Below are positions 62,813 to 64,000 of a stretch of 64,000 nt of DNA, one piece after another. The position numbers and the translations under genes are program-made. Source of the stretch: Demequina litoralis (GTDB lineage Bacteria > Actinomycetota > Actinomycetes > Actinomycetales > Demequinaceae); assembly GCF_030418455.1 (NCBI RefSeq), contig NZ_JAUHPW010000008.1, forward strand, positions 1 to 64,000, written 5' to 3'. A model generated the notes under the pieces. The model saw only the letters and a list, made by a program, of their open reading frames with translations. It was not told the DNA's origin and made no database searches. Within the stretch, counting starts at the first letter, position 1. Each line of letters starts with the position of its first letter.

Positions 62813-64000
62813 TCAGGCGTGGACCGAGGATGCGACGAGCACCGCGGTCGCGACCACCACGGCGACGAAGAGCGCGGACTCCCAGCGCACCACCCCGCGG
62901 AGGTGCGCGTCCTCCGGCGCATCGTGCTCCCCCTCGCCGGACCTGGCGGCGAGCCGCGGCACGATGCGGAAGTGCGTGTACGCGCCGATCACGGCGACCA
63001 CGGCGACGAGCGCCACCTTGACGAGCAGGACGATGCCCCACGTCGAGGTCCACAGGTCGGAGAGCTCCTCGAGGATCTCCCACGCGAGCACCACGCCGGC
63101 GATGCCGACGACGACGAACGACGCGGCGGCCACCACGCCGAACCGCGACGCCATCGCGCCGGCGTCGAGGGGGCGGCCCTCGCGGCTGCGGCGGCGCAGC
63201 ACGGCGGCAAGGCTCACGACGCCTCCGACCCAGACCGCCGCGGCGACGAGGTGCGCGATGTCCGCCGTGAGCACCAGCCATCGCGGCTCGGCGGTGTTGC
63301 TGTGACCGCCGAGCACGTGACCGGCGCCCGCGACCAGCACCCCGACGGTCGCGAGCCACGAGCCGGCGACCGTCCGCATCGTGCCGACGAGCATGAGGAG
63401 ACCACCGAGCGCCTGGAGGCCGAGGACCCACGCGAAGGTGCCGGCGAGGGCGTCCTGGAAGGCGTCCGCCTGGAGGCCGTCCGCGAACGACCCGCCGGCG
63501 ATGAGCGCCGACCGCCCGATCACGCGCAGGGCGAGGCCGCCGAGCAGCAGCGCGCCGCACCACCGCACGCCGGCGAGGAGGCGGGGGACGTCGTCGGAGT
63601 CGCGTCCGCGCATGGCGATGCCGGCGAAGGCGAGCGCGCCGCCGGCCACGAGGAGCGACCACAGCGCGATGGCCGCGCCGCCGCGGGCGACGATGCGTGC
63701 CGCGAGGTCGCTCGCGGCTCCGCCCGCGGACTCGGGATCCATGGCCATGGTGGCCGTCGGGGAGGGCGAGGCCGACTGCTGCTCGGTGCTCGACGGGGAG
63801 GCGCTCGCCGTGGCGTCCGGCGTCGCCGATGCGGTGGCGGTATGCGTCGGTTCCGGAGCGACACCGGCGACGTCGAAGGAGAATGTGCCGTCGAGCGGGT
63901 GGCCGTCCTCGGCGGCGACCGTCCACGCGACCGTGTAGGCGCCGTCGCCCAGCGGCTCGGCGGGGGTCGCGACGATGACGATGCCGTCGTCGGTCTGCTC
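62813..64000 (-). CDS. CopC-CopD fusion protein, 5' end outside window
   Basis: At least 395 residues; the frame stays open to the window edge, so the N-terminus is missing. The visible N-terminal part is the end of a CopC beta-sandwich (YTVAWTVAAEDGHPLDGTFSFDV), followed by a Thr/Ser/Ala/Pro linker and a CopD-type membrane domain with about eight helices (HIVAAAVWVGG-like segment LTADIAHLVAAAVWVGGVV, and GAYTHFRIVPRL near the end). These proteins bind copper outside the membrane and move it inward. Confidence 0.88.
   Translation of the reverse strand, partial: EQTDDGIVIVATPAEPLGDGAYTVAWTVAAEDGHPLDGTFSFDVAGVAPEPTHTATASATPDATASASPSSTEQQSASPSPTATMAMDPESAGGAASDLAARIVARGGAAIALWSLLVAGGALAFAGIAMRGRDSDDVPRLLAGVRWCGALLLGGLALRVIGRSALIAGGSFADGLQADAFQDALAGTFAWVLGLQALGGLLMLVGTMRTVAGSWLATVGVLVAGAGHVLGGHSNTAEPRWLVLTADIAHLVAAAVWVGGVVSLAAVLRRRSREGRPLDAGAMASRFGVVAAASFVVVGIAGVVLAWEILEELSDLWTSTWGIVLLVKVALVAVVAVIGAYTHFRIVPRLAARSGEGEHDAPEDAHLRGVVRWESALFVAVVVATAVLVASSVHA

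Overview
The window is about 64 kb of very GC-rich DNA with densely packed genes, many GTG starts, actinobacterial-type secreted and lipoproteins, and no phage, transposase, rRNA or tRNA gene that I can see. It looks like the chromosome of a high-GC Gram-positive bacterium (Actinomycetota, probably Micrococcales). The genus cannot be set from the sequence alone. Fifty-four protein genes are called; the last one runs off the right edge.

Layout. 0-5.6 kb: two secreted wall-type proteins, an arsR/arsC pair with a clear operator, and an L,D-transpeptidase. 5.6-9.7 kb: two paralogous sugar-type MFS symporters and a GH43 glycosidase. 9.7-13.1 kb: a ring-cleavage operon (extradiol dioxygenase, RraA-like aldolase, hydratase, HpaI-type aldolase) with a divergent LysR gene, followed by a GntR gene. 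15.1-24.6 kb: a one-carbon block with three LigM/DesA-like tetrahydrofolate-dependent O-demethylase paralogs, MetF, FolD, PurU, a MetE-like protein and two MarR regulators. 24.9-28.8 kb: a ribose-type ABC transporter. 29.7-36.5 kb: a peptide-type ABC transporter with a permease-ATPase fusion and a DUF3500 protein. 36.9-47.5 kb: an amidohydrolase, an eight-gene catabolic operon (dienelactone hydrolase to aldehyde dehydrogenase), a second flavin monooxygenase and a MarR gene. 47.7-60.3 kb: a second GH43, a DUF389 membrane protein, a lipoprotein, and a LacI-controlled beta-galactoside operon (two GH42 enzymes and an ABC transporter). 60.4-64 kb: AarF/ABC1 kinase, PadR, and a CopC-CopD fusion.

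How the parts fit (inference). The 9.7-47.5 kb stretch reads as one island for methoxylated aromatic compounds. Two ABC systems would import the substrate. LigM-like enzymes would pass the methyl group to tetrahydrofolate, and MetF-FolD-PurU would oxidise it to formate. Flavin monooxygenases, an extradiol dioxygenase, fumarylacetoacetase-fold enzymes, aldolases and an aldehyde dehydrogenase would open and degrade the ring. Two recurring operator-like motifs tie the scattered units together: CAG-N4-CTG at the one-carbon genes and the ribose-type transporter, and ATCGTRTGCGAAA at the peptide-type transporter and both 37-38 kb operons. The true substrate is unknown.

The intergenic DNA is unusually structured. 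The 11-mer GGGACGATGCG occurs 27 times exactly on either strand, often as inverted pairs inside terminator hairpins, much like the DNA uptake sequences of Neisseria. There are also at least three dispersed repeat families, a 33-bp tandem repeat and a perfect 32-bp inverted repeat between convergent genes.
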